Below, piece by piece: positions 40,112 through 49,651 of a stretch of DNA of 64,000 nt. The DNA lies in assembly GCF_900142205.1 (NCBI RefSeq), contig NZ_FRAA01000005.1, positions 186,001 to 250,000 on the forward strand, given 5' to 3'. The first letter of the stretch is position 1. Each line of letters begins with the position of its first letter. The stretch is from Reichenbachiella agariperforans (lineage in GTDB: Bacteria > Bacteroidota > Bacteroidia > Cytophagales > Cyclobacteriaceae). Made by a program: the position numbers and the translations under genes. The notes beneath the pieces are model-generated. The model searched no databases. It was not told where the DNA came from and saw only the letters and a program-made list of their open reading frames with translations.

Positions 40112-40936
40112 ATGGACAATAGAAAACTCTTACCTTTTGTATTCATCGGTGCGATCGCACTCATCGTAGTAGTCAGCCTTTCGTCAAGCCTGTTTTTCAA
40201 AGTAGAACCTGCTGAGCGCGCCGTGGCATTCTATACCCTGACCGGTAAACTAGACAAAGACAACATTATCAGGCCAGGATGGCACTTCAAAGCACCCTGG
40301 ACCAGCATCTACACCTTTGATGTCTCAGAGAGCAAAGTCGAAGAGAGTATGGATGTTTTGGACAAAAATGGTCTATCCATCAATGTAGACGTATCGGTAC
40401 GATTCACGCCAATGAAGGACAAAATCGGTGAGATACAAGAAAACTTCAAAAGTAACTACATCAACGTTTTGGTGATCCCCGAAGTGAGATCATCAGTAAG
40501 ACAAGTGATGGGTCGCTATACTGCAGAAGAAATCTACTCTACCAAGAGAGCGGAAGTGGAAACCTCCATCAAAACAGAAACCGAAAAAACGCTCGCTGCA
40601 CCACAAAACAATGTGATCATGAAGGCGCTCCTGATCAGGTCAATCAACCTACCGGCTCAGATCAAACAAGCTATCGAAAACAAACTCCAGCAAGAGCAAG
40701 AAGCCCTCGCCTACCAGTTTAGATTAGACAAAGAGAAAAGTGAAGCTGAGAGAAAGCGAATTGCCGCAGAAGGCGAAGCGCAGGCCAACAAAATTGTCAA
40801 CTCCAGTTTGACCCCAGAACTACTCAAAATGCGCGGTATTGAAGCTACGCAAATGCTCGCCAACTCACCGAACGCAAAAGTGGTCGTGATTGGCAATGCA
40901 AAAGATGGTCTACCTCTCATATTAGGTAATAATTAG
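40112..40936 (+). CDS. Prohibitin/SPFH-domain membrane protein
   Basis: The 274-residue protein has one N-terminal membrane helix, the SPFH core (ERAVAFYTLTGKL ... RPGWHFKAPW ... VRQVMGRYTAEEIYS) and a C-terminal coiled coil (EQEALAYQFRLDKEKSEAERKRIAAEGEAQAN). Prohibitin-type proteins form membrane rings or microdomain scaffolds that modulate proteases. The gene is 67 bp before citrate synthase, in the same direction. Confidence 0.9.
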   Translation: MDNRKLLPFVFIGAIALIVVVSLSSSLFFKVEPAERAVAFYTLTGKLDKDNIIRPGWHFKAPWTSIYTFDVSESKVEESMDVLDKNGLSINVDVSVRFTPMKDKIGEIQENFKSNYINVLVIPEVRSSVRQVMGRYTAEEIYSTKRAEVETSIKTETEKTLAAPQNNVIMKALLIRSINLPAQIKQAIENKLQQEQEALAYQFRLDKEKSEAERKRIAAEGEAQANKIVNSSLTPELLKMRGIEATQMLANSPNAKVVVIGNAKDGLPLILGNN

Positions 40937-41003
40937 ACTTCTTTTTGAAACAAATTATTTTAAATTCGCAATAATTAAATGTCGTAAACATATTCAGTAA
41001 ATA

Positions 41004-42290
41004 ATGTCAGAAATAGCAGAAATAAAGGTAGGAGATAAAGTAATAGAACTGCCAGTCGAAGTAGGTACCGAAAATGAAAAAGCAATCAACATAGGTGCTC
41101 TGCGAGCGCAATCTGGACTGACAACATTAGATCCGGGATACAAAAACACCGGAGCAACCAAAAGTGCTATCACCTTCTTGAACGGTGAAAAAGGAATCCT
41201 AAAACATAGAGGCTACACCATCGAAGAGTTGGCAGAGAAATCTACCTTCATCGAAGTGGCTTATCTCTTGATCTACGGAGACCTACCGACTCAGGCTGAG
41301 TTGGACAAGTTCAGAGGTGAAATCACTAAACACACGTTGGTACATGAGGACATCAAAAAGATCCTAGAAGGTTTTCCTTCTACAGCACACCCGATGGGCG
41401 TACTATCTTCTTTGGTTACTTCACAAACCGCATTCTACCCAGAGTCTTTGGATCCTAACAGATCTGTAGAAGAGGTGAATCTGAGCATCATTCGTATCAT
41501 TGCGAAAATGCCAACATTTGCAGCTTGGGCTTACAAAAATCAGATGGGACACCCTGTAATATATCCAGACAATAGTCTTGATTACTGTAGCAACTTCCTC
41601 AAGATGATGTTTGCACTACCTACAGAGGATTACAAAATCGATCCAGTAGTCGCGAAAGCACTCGATACGCTATTGATCTTGCATGCAGACCATGAGCAAA
41701 ACTGCTCTACCTCTACAGTAAGAATCGTAGGTTCGTCTCAGGCTAGCTTGTACGCTTCGCTTTCTGCAGGTATCAATGCACTATGGGGACCTCTACATGG
41801 TGGAGCTAACCAAGCAGTGATCGAAATGCTAGAAGCAATCAAAGCAGATGGTGGAGATGCTGACAAGTACCTCGAGAAGGCTAAGGACAAAAACGATCCA
41901 TTTAGATTGATGGGCTTTGGACACAGAGTGTACAAGAGTTTTGATCCTCGTGCTAGAATCATCAAAAAAGCTGCGGACGATGTCCTAGACAAACTAGGAG
42001 TCAATGATCCTGTATTGGATATCGCTAGAAAACTAGAAGAGAAAGCATTGAAAGACGAATATTTCGTACAGCGTTCTTTGTATCCAAACGTAGACTTCTA
42101 CAGCGGTATCATCTACAGAGCTCTCGGCATCCCTACAGAGATGTTCACCGTGATGTTCGCTCTAGGTAGACTACCAGGCTGGATCGCTCAGTGGAAAGAA
42201 ATGAGAGAAAACAACGAGCCTATCGGTAGACCAAGACAAGTATACGTCGGCGAAACGGATAGAACCTACGTGGATATCAACAAGAGATAA
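41004..42290 (+). CDS. gltA: Citrate synthase
   Basis: The 428-residue protein is a type II citrate synthase that condenses acetyl-CoA and oxaloacetate in the TCA cycle. Catalytic residues are His265 (LHGGANQAV), His307 (GFGHRVYKSFDPRA) and Asp364 (NVDFYSGI). The extended N-terminal beta part (IAEIKVGDKVIELPVEVG) is usual for the hexameric, Gram-negative type that is inhibited by NADH. A terminator follows at 42313. Confidence 0.96.
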   Translation: MSEIAEIKVGDKVIELPVEVGTENEKAINIGALRAQSGLTTLDPGYKNTGATKSAITFLNGEKGILKHRGYTIEELAEKSTFIEVAYLLIYGDLPTQAELDKFRGEITKHTLVHEDIKKILEGFPSTAHPMGVLSSLVTSQTAFYPESLDPNRSVEEVNLSIIRIIAKMPTFAAWAYKNQMGHPVIYPDNSLDYCSNFLKMMFALPTEDYKIDPVVAKALDTLLILHADHEQNCSTSTVRIVGSSQASLYASLSAGINALWGPLHGGANQAVIEMLEAIKADGGDADKYLEKAKDKNDPFRLMGFGHRVYKSFDPRARIIKKAADDVLDKLGVNDPVLDIARKLEEKALKDEYFVQRSLYPNVDFYSGIIYRALGIPTEMFTVMFALGRLPGWIAQWKEMRENNEPIGRPRQVYVGETDRTYVDINKR

Positions 42291-42312
42291 TCCTCGTCTC
42301 AGATACTATACA

Positions 42313-42348
42313 AAACCCTGTCTTTCTTTGAAAGGTCAGGGTTTTTTT
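42313..42348 (+). terminator. Intrinsic terminator of citrate synthase gene
   Basis: AAACCCTG (42313-42320) pairs with CAGGGTTT (42337-42344), with a CTTT/AAAG continuation inside, and a run of T follows. Confidence 0.85.
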
Positions 42349-42405
42349 ATAGCCAATTTCAAACTAATTTAGCTTTCAAATTCAACGACAAAATAAGATA
42401 CGATT

Positions 42406-42855
42406 ATGTACGAAATACTACTCTACACACACTCCTGGCTCAGATGGGTCATCTTGATCCTAGCCGTCATCACGATATACAAATCCTTCGTGGGCAGCAA
42501 AGGCAACATCCCCTACTCAAAGGGAGACAATGCTATTGCATCTGCATTCGTAGGCTGTATTCATTTGATGTTCTTGCTAGGACTCGGACTATATTTCACT
42601 AGCCCTTATGCTTTCAATGCCTTTGGTGGTGACGTATCTGTGATGAAAAATGCTACGCTGAGATTTTGGGCAGTAGAACACATCTTCGTCATGATCGCTG
42701 CGGTCGCTGTGATCACCATCGGAAAAGCCAAAGCCAAAAGAGCTGCTACAGATCAGGAAAAATTCAAGAAGCAACTGATCTTTTTTGCAATCGGTCTTGC
42801 ACTGATACTCTCTAGAATCCCATGGGGGGAGACTGCCAGACTTTTTAGATTCTAA
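42406..42855 (+). CDS. Cytochrome b-like membrane protein, 149 aa
   Basis: Four membrane helices with spaced His residues (LYTHSWLRW at the start, VGCIHLMFL, AVEHIFVM) that could bind haem, as in small proteins of this family labelled cytochrome B. No partner redox gene is adjacent. Haem binding is inference from His spacing. Confidence 0.72.
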   Translation: MYEILLYTHSWLRWVILILAVITIYKSFVGSKGNIPYSKGDNAIASAFVGCIHLMFLLGLGLYFTSPYAFNAFGGDVSVMKNATLRFWAVEHIFVMIAAVAVITIGKAKAKRAATDQEKFKKQLIFFAIGLALILSRIPWGETARLFRF

Positions 42856-42872
42856 ACCATTAACATATACCA

Positions 42873-43460
42873 ATGAAAACCAATCTTTTGCTACTCGTCT
42901 TCATGCTATGGGGATTCGTATCACGTGCGCAGACAGATGTAAATCTCAACATCGTCAACCTACTACTATTCGAAGCATCTGGATCCATAGATAAAGGCAT
43001 CAATGAAAACCTGAGTTTTGGTGGCTTTATGGGCTATTACTATGGTCTACCGGATCTCTCAACAGAGGATGGATACAACAATTTTTTCTACATCGGCCCA
43101 GAATTGAAGTACTATGTACTCCCACAAAATGGTTTGGATCGTTTCTTTGTCAGTGTCTATGCCAAGTACAGCAATGGTGAGGCAAAAGCCGCCGACTGGG
43201 ATTATTATGGAAATGGCGCTCTAAACCAACCCGTGTCGAAATACAACAAATTTGCCTTTGGTATAGGCTTGGGGTCCAAATGGGTGACAAAGAATAACAT
43301 TATTTTCGGATTCTTTGGTGGTGTAGACAGAAATCTTGTCTCTAACTATGACAACCAAGCCTATTTAGACCAAGAACCAGGAGACACTGACGATGAGTAC
43401 TTTGGATTTAAGATTGGCGCACACGTAGGCTATAGATTTGGCACGAACAAAAACGACTAA
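42873..43460 (+). CDS. DUF3575-like outer-membrane beta-barrel protein, copy 1
   Basis: The 195-residue protein has a signal peptide (LWGFVSRAQ) and alternating strands with the FYIGPELKYYVLP pattern and a C-terminal VGYRFG typical of small OmpA-like barrels. It is a paralogue of the next gene, 3 bp downstream: both share NLxLYE/NLLLFE, the GPELKYY/GPELRFY strand, KWVTxxNIIFGF and HVGYRFG. Tandem duplication is clear. Confidence 0.8.
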   Translation: MKTNLLLLVFMLWGFVSRAQTDVNLNIVNLLLFEASGSIDKGINENLSFGGFMGYYYGLPDLSTEDGYNNFFYIGPELKYYVLPQNGLDRFFVSVYAKYSNGEAKAADWDYYGNGALNQPVSKYNKFAFGIGLGSKWVTKNNIIFGFFGGVDRNLVSNYDNQAYLDQEPGDTDDEYFGFKIGAHVGYRFGTNKND

Positions 43461-43463
43461 ACG

Positions 43464-44123
43464 ATGAAAAAACACCTGTACACATTACTCTTAGTGCTCA
43501 CGATGACCACTATCAGTCACTGGGCATCTGCCCAGCATGATTTCCAAATCAACCTGAGTAATCTGATTTTGTATGAAATCAATGTCAATTACGAATTCTT
43601 AGAACTTAATGAAAACACGACACTAGGAGCATTCGGGGGCTATGTCTATGGTTTTCCTGATCAGGACGATCATCGCTACTATTATTTCGGACCAGAACTA
43701 AGATTCTATCCCTTCCCCATCAAAGGAGCGGATTTGTTCTTTATCGGGATATATAGTAGATATAAAAATGGCTATACCGATATGGAAATCACGGAAAACG
43801 GCTATAACTCAGCAAATAACGAATCCTTTTACAACTCTGAAATTGTACAATCTGACTACCAAAAGGTTGCCGTAGGTTTCAACCTCGGCATGAAATGGGT
43901 CACGGATTCTAACATCATTTTTGGATTCAATACTGCTTTAGGGAGAAATGCCTACTTCCACTACGAGACACCGCAATACCAGAGTTCTATCAAAAACCAG
44001 TCAGACTCAGACTCCTATAATAAGGACGAGTACATCGATAGCAATGACAGTAAATATTGGGATTTTCGTATTGGCGTACACGTAGGCTACCGTTTCGGGC
44101 GCACTGCTAAAGCATCGGAGTAA
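43464..44123 (+). CDS. DUF3575-like outer-membrane beta-barrel protein, copy 2
   Basis: The 219-residue protein has a signal peptide (MTTISHWASAQ) and the same strand order as the previous gene, with a longer acidic loop before the last strands (SDSDSYNKDEYIDSNDS). Its last codons overlap the convergent maf gene by 17 bp. Function of the pair is unknown; surface barrel is the safe statement. Confidence 0.8.
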   Translation: MKKHLYTLLLVLTMTTISHWASAQHDFQINLSNLILYEINVNYEFLELNENTTLGAFGGYVYGFPDQDDHRYYYFGPELRFYPFPIKGADLFFIGIYSRYKNGYTDMEITENGYNSANNESFYNSEIVQSDYQKVAVGFNLGMKWVTDSNIIFGFNTALGRNAYFHYETPQYQSSIKNQSDSDSYNKDEYIDSNDSKYWDFRIGVHVGYRFGRTAKASE

Positions 44124-44685
44124 TCCCAAAATCAGATTTCAGGCTCTGGTACACCTTGTGAATCGGCAATCCCATGACCGAGTAAAAAGAGCCTGAAATC
44201 TGCTCAATACCTACCATACCTATCCACTCTTGGATACCGTAGGCTCCCGCCTTGTCCATCGGTTGGTACTTCTTTACATAGAATTGAATTTCCTCATCTG
44301 ATAGTGCGACCATCTTGACCGCTACATGGTCGCTAAAGCTAACTTTTCGCTGGTCATCAGAGATGCAAACGGCTGAGATCACCGCATGACTACCACCAGA
44401 CATCGCACGTATCATCTCTACAGCCTCCTGTTCAGAGGCTGGTTTACCCAACACTATGCCAGCATTGACGACTATTGTATCAGCAGTCACCACGATTTCA
44501 TCCTTGAGCACTTTACGGTACGCATCATTCTTTTTGATGGCGAGGTACTCGGCAACTTCCTCCGCAGGCATCTCACCATAATCCTCCGCGACCTCCATCG
44601 TTTTCACTTCAAAATCAAAACCTACCTCCTGCATCAACTGCTGTCTTCGTGGCGAATTAGACGCCAATATCAATTTATTACGCAT
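44107..44685 (-). CDS. maf: Maf-family nucleoside triphosphate pyrophosphatase
   Basis: The 192-residue protein has the Maf signature: LASNSPRRQQLM at the start and VVTADTIV near residue 65. Maf enzymes hydrolyse dTTP/UTP or modified pyrimidine NTPs and are linked to septum formation in Bacillus. It lies 13 bp after the biotin carboxylase gene. Confidence 0.9.
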   Translation of the reverse strand: MRNKLILASNSPRRQQLMQEVGFDFEVKTMEVAEDYGEMPAEEVAEYLAIKKNDAYRKVLKDEIVVTADTIVVNAGIVLGKPASEQEAVEMIRAMSGGSHAVISAVCISDDQRKVSFSDHVAVKMVALSDEEIQFYVKKYQPMDKAGAYGIQEWIGMVGIEQISGSFYSVMGLPIHKVYQSLKSDFGITPML

Positions 44686-44698
44686 TGTACTTTATGAT

Positions 44699-46180
44699 TT
44701 ATGATCTCCGAGACTGCCATGCCGATGACTTTTGATTGATGGGGAGCTGGGTAGATTTAGCTTGATCCAAAACATGCACCGCCATGATCGCCGCGACTTC
44801 TTGTGTATTTTCATCTATGGGATTCAAAAGCGCAGGATCGAAATATTTGCTTACAAACCCAGTATCAAAATTCCCTGACTTGAATGCCTCATGATTGATC
44901 GCAAACTTACAAAACTGTAGTGTGGTTTCTACCCCACCGATTCGAAATTCATCGATGGCACGGCTCATTCGCTCGATCGCTTCTGCTCTATCTTTTCCCT
45001 TGCAAATCAGCTTCCCTATCATGGGATCATAGTGTGTGTCTATTTTCATCCCCTGCTCAAACCCATCATCCACTCTCACGCCTACTCCTTGTGGTCGCTG
45101 GTATAAGCTTAGCGTCCCCGTCGAGGGGAGAAATCCATTCGTAGGGTCTTCAGCATACACCCGAATCTCTAAGGCATGCCCATTGATGTGTAGATCATCC
45201 TGCCCAAAAGACAGCGATTCACCCTGCGCTATTTTGATTTGCTCTTTGACCAAATCTAACCCTGTGATCTCCTCCGTTACACAGTGCTCTACTTGCAGAC
45301 GGGTGTTCATCTCTAGGAAGAAAAAATTAAGGTCACCATCGACCATGAACTCTACCGTACCAGCCCCTACATAGTCACATGCCTCTGCTGCACGTACTGC
45401 TGCTGCCCCCATCTCCTGTCGTTTGGCCTCCGTGAGAACCGACGAAGGAGCCTCTTCGATCACCTTCTGGTGTCGGCGCTGTACACTGCACTCTCGCTCG
45501 AACAGATGCACGGTATGTCCATGCTGGTCTGCCAAAACCTGTATCTCGATGTGCCGTGGGTTCGTGACATACTTTTCAATGAAAACGGCATCATTGCCAA
45601 AAGCAGAAGCAGCCTCGCTAACTGCACGTGCCATCATCGACTCTAGTTCCGCTTCATTCTCAATGATCCGCATTCCCTTGCCTCCGCCACCCGCTGAAGC
45701 CTTGATCATCACAGGATAAGACACCTCGCTTGCTATGCGTTTGGCTTCTTCTACGTCACGAACAGCCTTATTGACGCCAGGTACCATAGGCACTTGATGC
45801 TCTGCCATGAGGTTTTTAGAAGTTAATTTATCCCCCATCAACTCCATGGATTTGGCACTCGGCCCTATCAATACAATGCCATGATCTGAAAGTGCTCGTG
45901 CAAACAAAGGGTTCTCGGACAGAAAACCATAACCTGGATGTACGGCATCAACATGCAAATCCTTACAAACCTGAATCACTTTATCGATATTGAGATACGA
46001 ATCACTCGCCACTGCATCCCCAATACACACCGCCTCGTCCGCAAAACTCACATGAGGCGAGCCACGGTCTACTTTGCTATACACTGCGACAGTAGCGATG
46101 TTCATTTCACGTACTGTACGCATAATCCGAAGGGCTATTTCACCGCGGTTAGCAACTAATATCTTCTTGAATTTCATCAT
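44699..46180 (-). CDS. accC: Biotin carboxylase (acetyl-/propionyl-CoA carboxylase subunit)
   Basis: From the ATG at 46180 the protein has 493 residues; an upstream start at 46219 is less likely because KKILVANRGEIALRI is the usual N-terminus. ATP-grasp motifs are clear: KASAGGGGKGMRI, EKYVTNPRHIEIQ, RECSVQRRHQKVIEEAPS and FLEMNTRLQVEH. It carboxylates biotin on a carrier protein. No accB or carboxyltransferase gene is adjacent, so it may serve a CoA carboxylase encoded elsewhere; assignment to the acetyl-CoA form is not certain. Confidence 0.88.
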   Translation of the reverse strand: MMKFKKILVANRGEIALRIMRTVREMNIATVAVYSKVDRGSPHVSFADEAVCIGDAVASDSYLNIDKVIQVCKDLHVDAVHPGYGFLSENPLFARALSDHGIVLIGPSAKSMELMGDKLTSKNLMAEHQVPMVPGVNKAVRDVEEAKRIASEVSYPVMIKASAGGGGKGMRIIENEAELESMMARAVSEAASAFGNDAVFIEKYVTNPRHIEIQVLADQHGHTVHLFERECSVQRRHQKVIEEAPSSVLTEAKRQEMGAAAVRAAEACDYVGAGTVEFMVDGDLNFFFLEMNTRLQVEHCVTEEITGLDLVKEQIKIAQGESLSFGQDDLHINGHALEIRVYAEDPTNGFLPSTGTLSLYQRPQGVGVRVDDGFEQGMKIDTHYDPMIGKLICKGKDRAEAIERMSRAIDEFRIGGVETTLQFCKFAINHEAFKSGNFDTGFVSKYFDPALLNPIDENTQEVAAIMAVHVLDQAKSTQLPINQKSSAWQSRRS

Positions 46181-46433
46181 GTTATGGGCTATTAGTGAAT
46201 TAAGATCATCAAATTTCATTCATTCCATCCCCTGTTGAGAGCATAGAAACAAACCATTAGCGTCTCCTTTTTCAATATCTCCATTTTTTCACACAATCCA
46301 TAATCTGTTCATACGGGTTTATATTATTCATGCTACTTAGTATAATGAATGTTTTTCAGTCCATTTCAATTCCAAATTGATCCATTATCTTTAGCCTTCA
46401 ATTAATTACACCATCAGCCTAACTGCTTCATCC

Positions 46434-48977
46434 TTGTTCAGAAAACACCGCTTACATTTCATCCTCTCAATTGGCTGCTGGGTCAGCTTCCTGCTAGGGG
46501 CTCAGCTCGCTCATGCGGCTCAAGTCAAAGGAAAGGTCACAGATGAAAACGACAACCCACTCTCCTATGCCACGCTCTATGTGGAAGGCACTACCCTCGG
46601 CACCACGACCAATATCGAAGGGGATTACGCCCTGAACCTAAACCCTGGCAACTACAACTTGGTATTTCAGTATGTCGGTTACCTCAAACAAAAACGGTCG
46701 ATCACCGTGGGGCAAGCCAACGTCCAACTCAATATCCAACTCCAACCTGAGACCCTACAACTCAGAGAAGTCATCGTCAATGCCCAGTCCAAAGACCCGG
46801 CCTATGCCATCGTCCAACAAACGATCGATCACAAAAAGCAATTTAGAGAAGAGATCAACGCCTACCAGTGTCAAGTCTATATGAAAGGACTGCAAAGACT
46901 CGACGAACGCCCTGACCGCATACTGGGCGTGGAAGTCCCCATCGACACGGGGATCGTTTACTTATCCGAATCTGTATCCGAACTGACTTTTCATCGTCCC
47001 GACAAAGTCAAAGAACGAATGATCTCCTCCAAAGTCAGTGGCAACCAGTCAAGCTTTAGCTTTAATCAAGCCTCTCAGACATTGTATTCTATCTATGATG
47101 ACCTCTTGAAGGTCGAAGGCATCACCGAGCGGGGCTATGTATCGCCACTGGCCAAGAACGCACTGTTTTTCTATGATTATAAACTGGAAGGTGTCATCAC
47201 AGAAGGCAACTACCTCATCAATAAAATCCGTGTCTATCCCAAGCGAAAAACTGACCCAACCTTTGAGGGGCATCTATACATCCTCGAAGACCTATGGAGA
47301 GTCACCAGTTTTGATCTGACCCTGACCAAGGATCACCAGCTCGAATTTCTAGACGAACTCACCGTGACGCAGGTTCATGCGCCCGTCGCAGACAGTACAT
47401 GGGTGATGCTGTCTCAGAATTTTGAGTTCTATCTCAACACATTTGGATTCAAAGGATCGGGTTACTTCTCCGCGACCTATTCTGATTACCTGATCGAACT
47501 CAATCCCGAGTACTACGACCTCACCTCATCTAACACAGAGACTATCGATACCTCTGGCGTCACAGCACCCAATCCACAGCTCTCCTACACGTCCATTGAC
47601 AAAAAAGACATCAAAAACGAAATACTCAAAATAGAAGAAGGCTCTAACGAACGCAGCGATGCATACTGGGACAAAATGCGCCCTATCCCACTGACTACTA
47701 TCGAGAAAAAGGACTACTATATCAAAGACAGCATAGCTGTCATCAAAAACGCCAAAGCCTACAAAGACTCCACAGACCAAATCCAAAACAAAATAAGTAT
47801 CGGCAACATCCTCTACTCTGGCTATCAGTATCAAAATAGCTATCAAGAATATACGCTCTCCATCCCGTCTATCATCCAGACCTTGCAGTACAACACCGTA
47901 GAAGGCTTACTCTTTAACCTCGGCATACAATACACTCAGTCACGCGATGACAACAAGGTCAACCGGGTCACGACACACCTACGCTATGGCATAGCCAGCC
48001 ATCGGTTTTATGGACAGATGGAATACAGGCACTATCTGAACCACCGCAATTTCGAAACAGTGACTATCAGCGGCGGACAGTTCGTCAAGCAGTTCAACCC
48101 TGACGACCCGATCAGTCCTTTCATCAATACACTAGAGACCCTACTGGACAGACGTAACTACATGAAGCTGTATGAAAGAACCTACCTCGCCCTAGGCTAC
48201 CAACGGGAAATCACCAATGGCATCATGCTCAAACCCGCCATCAGTTACAGTCATCGTCACCAGCTCCACAATGAGACAGATTATTCTTTCTTTTACAGAG
48301 ACAGCAGAGATTTCACCTCGAACACACCCGACCATATCAAAGTGGTAGATACGAGTTTCGAAGACCACAGTGCATTGCAGGTTCAACTAGGGGCAGCCAT
48401 ACGTTTTGGACAGAAATATATCTCTCTGCCAGACAAAAAGATCATCGTAGAGAACAAGTATCCCAAACTCAACATCACCTACACCAAAGGCATAGCGACA
48501 CTAGGTGCAGACATAGACTATGACAAACTAGAACTAGAAGTGGAAGATGACATATCCATGGGACTGTTCGGGACCAGTACCTTTCGACTGGGAGCGGGAG
48601 CATTCCTGAATCGTAAAAACATGGAATTCATGGATTATCAACACTTCAACACCAATGCCTCGGTACTGGCACGGTATGACGAGGGGTATTTCCAGTTGCT
48701 AGACTACTACTACTACAGTACAGATCAGCACTGGGCAGAAGGACATCTGGTGCACCATTTCAACGGATTCATGTTTAACAAACTACCCCTCATCAGGAAA
48801 ACGAAAGTGCAGGCCGTAGCCTCACTGCACTATCTATACACAGATGCTATCGACAACTATCTCGAAATGGGCTTTGGCGTAGAACATATCTTCAAACTCA
48901 TGCGCATAGACTACTTTAGCTCCTTCATCGACGGCCATCACGAAGCGCATGGCATTCGTCTAGGCTTTGGGTTCTGA
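46434..48977 (+). CDS. DUF5686 outer-membrane protein with carboxypeptidase-regulatory-like domain
   Basis: The 847-residue protein starts at a TTG, since no in-frame ATG precedes the signal peptide (LSIGCWVSFLLGAQLAHA). Residues 30-110 form a CarboxypepD_reg-like domain (VKGKVTDENDNPLSYATLYVEGT), followed by the DUF5686 region (NAQSKDPAYAIVQQTIDHK) and a long beta-barrel-like part ending in HGIRLGFGF. It is TonB-receptor-like but without a plug. The family is conserved in Bacteroidota envelopes with unknown role. Confidence 0.85.
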   Translation: MFRKHRLHFILSIGCWVSFLLGAQLAHAAQVKGKVTDENDNPLSYATLYVEGTTLGTTTNIEGDYALNLNPGNYNLVFQYVGYLKQKRSITVGQANVQLNIQLQPETLQLREVIVNAQSKDPAYAIVQQTIDHKKQFREEINAYQCQVYMKGLQRLDERPDRILGVEVPIDTGIVYLSESVSELTFHRPDKVKERMISSKVSGNQSSFSFNQASQTLYSIYDDLLKVEGITERGYVSPLAKNALFFYDYKLEGVITEGNYLINKIRVYPKRKTDPTFEGHLYILEDLWRVTSFDLTLTKDHQLEFLDELTVTQVHAPVADSTWVMLSQNFEFYLNTFGFKGSGYFSATYSDYLIELNPEYYDLTSSNTETIDTSGVTAPNPQLSYTSIDKKDIKNEILKIEEGSNERSDAYWDKMRPIPLTTIEKKDYYIKDSIAVIKNAKAYKDSTDQIQNKISIGNILYSGYQYQNSYQEYTLSIPSIIQTLQYNTVEGLLFNLGIQYTQSRDDNKVNRVTTHLRYGIASHRFYGQMEYRHYLNHRNFETVTISGGQFVKQFNPDDPISPFINTLETLLDRRNYMKLYERTYLALGYQREITNGIMLKPAISYSHRHQLHNETDYSFFYRDSRDFTSNTPDHIKVVDTSFEDHSALQVQLGAAIRFGQKYISLPDKKIIVENKYPKLNITYTKGIATLGADIDYDKLELEVEDDISMGLFGTSTFRLGAGAFLNRKNMEFMDYQHFNTNASVLARYDEGYFQLLDYYYYSTDQHWAEGHLVHHFNGFMFNKLPLIRKTKVQAVASLHYLYTDAIDNYLEMGFGVEHIFKLMRIDYFSSFIDGHHEAHGIRLGFGF

Positions 48978-49013
48978 TTCCCTAGGTCAATGATTAGCCC
49001 CCATAGAGAAACA

Positions 49014-49050
49014 ATCCGTTTGCCCCGCTTTTATCAAGCGGACTATTTTC
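49014..49050 (+). terminator. Weak terminator-like hairpin after DUF5686 gene
   Basis: CCGCTT (49025-49030) and AAGCGG (49036-49041) form a 6-bp stem with some outer pairing, followed by ACTATTTT. The T run is short. Confidence 0.35.
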
Positions 49051-49122
49051 CCAACCGCATTGACTACCTAAGCGTTTAATATCATCTCCGATATTTATAG
49101 ATACGCCTCACTTTAATCTGTC

Positions 49123-49355
49123 TGCGCAGACTTTGTCCCAAACCTACTGAAGCTTTACCAAAAACCTACTGATACTTTGCCACAAACCTGCTGATACTTT
49201 ATGCTAAACCTGTACAGGTTTGTTAGAAAACCCGCGCAACATTGCTAGAAATCCGCGCAGACTTTAGATCAAACCTGCGCAGACTTTGCTCCGAATCTGC
49301 GCAGACTTTAGGTCAAACCCGTGCAGACTTTGAGTCAAACCTGCGCGGGTTTTTG
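49123..49355. repeat. 22-bp tandem repeat array, about 10.5 units
   Basis: Units of 22 bp (one of 21) follow each other from 49123 to 49341 with a partial last unit. The best consensus is TGCGCAGACTTTNNNTCAAACC; the first five units diverge in the TGCGCAG part, the last five are close to consensus. The period is not a multiple of three, so the array is not coding. GACGTCAGGA occurs twice just downstream, and CCTGCAGCCTGCAGG is a palindrome at 49377-49391. The rest of the region to 49619 shows no gene. Confidence 0.8.
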
Positions 49356-49651
49356 AAAAGACAAAAACAGCCCCTTCCTGCAGCCTGCAGGACAGTATTT
49401 AGCATCACAGCTTCCTTCCCGATGACGTCAGGAACAAACCCGAAGGCTCGGAGACGTCAGGAGCATATTCCAACACACTTCACTGCCCCCTGTATCTAGG
49501 TATATATAATTAGAGACTTGCTTGTATCTATCAGGGCTAAGGGGTATTCTTGGGGGATATCAATGACTGACATAGTGTTGATACCAATAATATATATACG
49601 CTATTGCGTATAGCGAAGTGTTGTATGCAATTGCGGAATACTCAAACCTGA

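Noticed and set aside
49242-49499. Open frame across the tandem repeats
   Set aside because: The 22-bp period shifts frame in each unit, so the peptide has no repeat logic and no recognisable domain.
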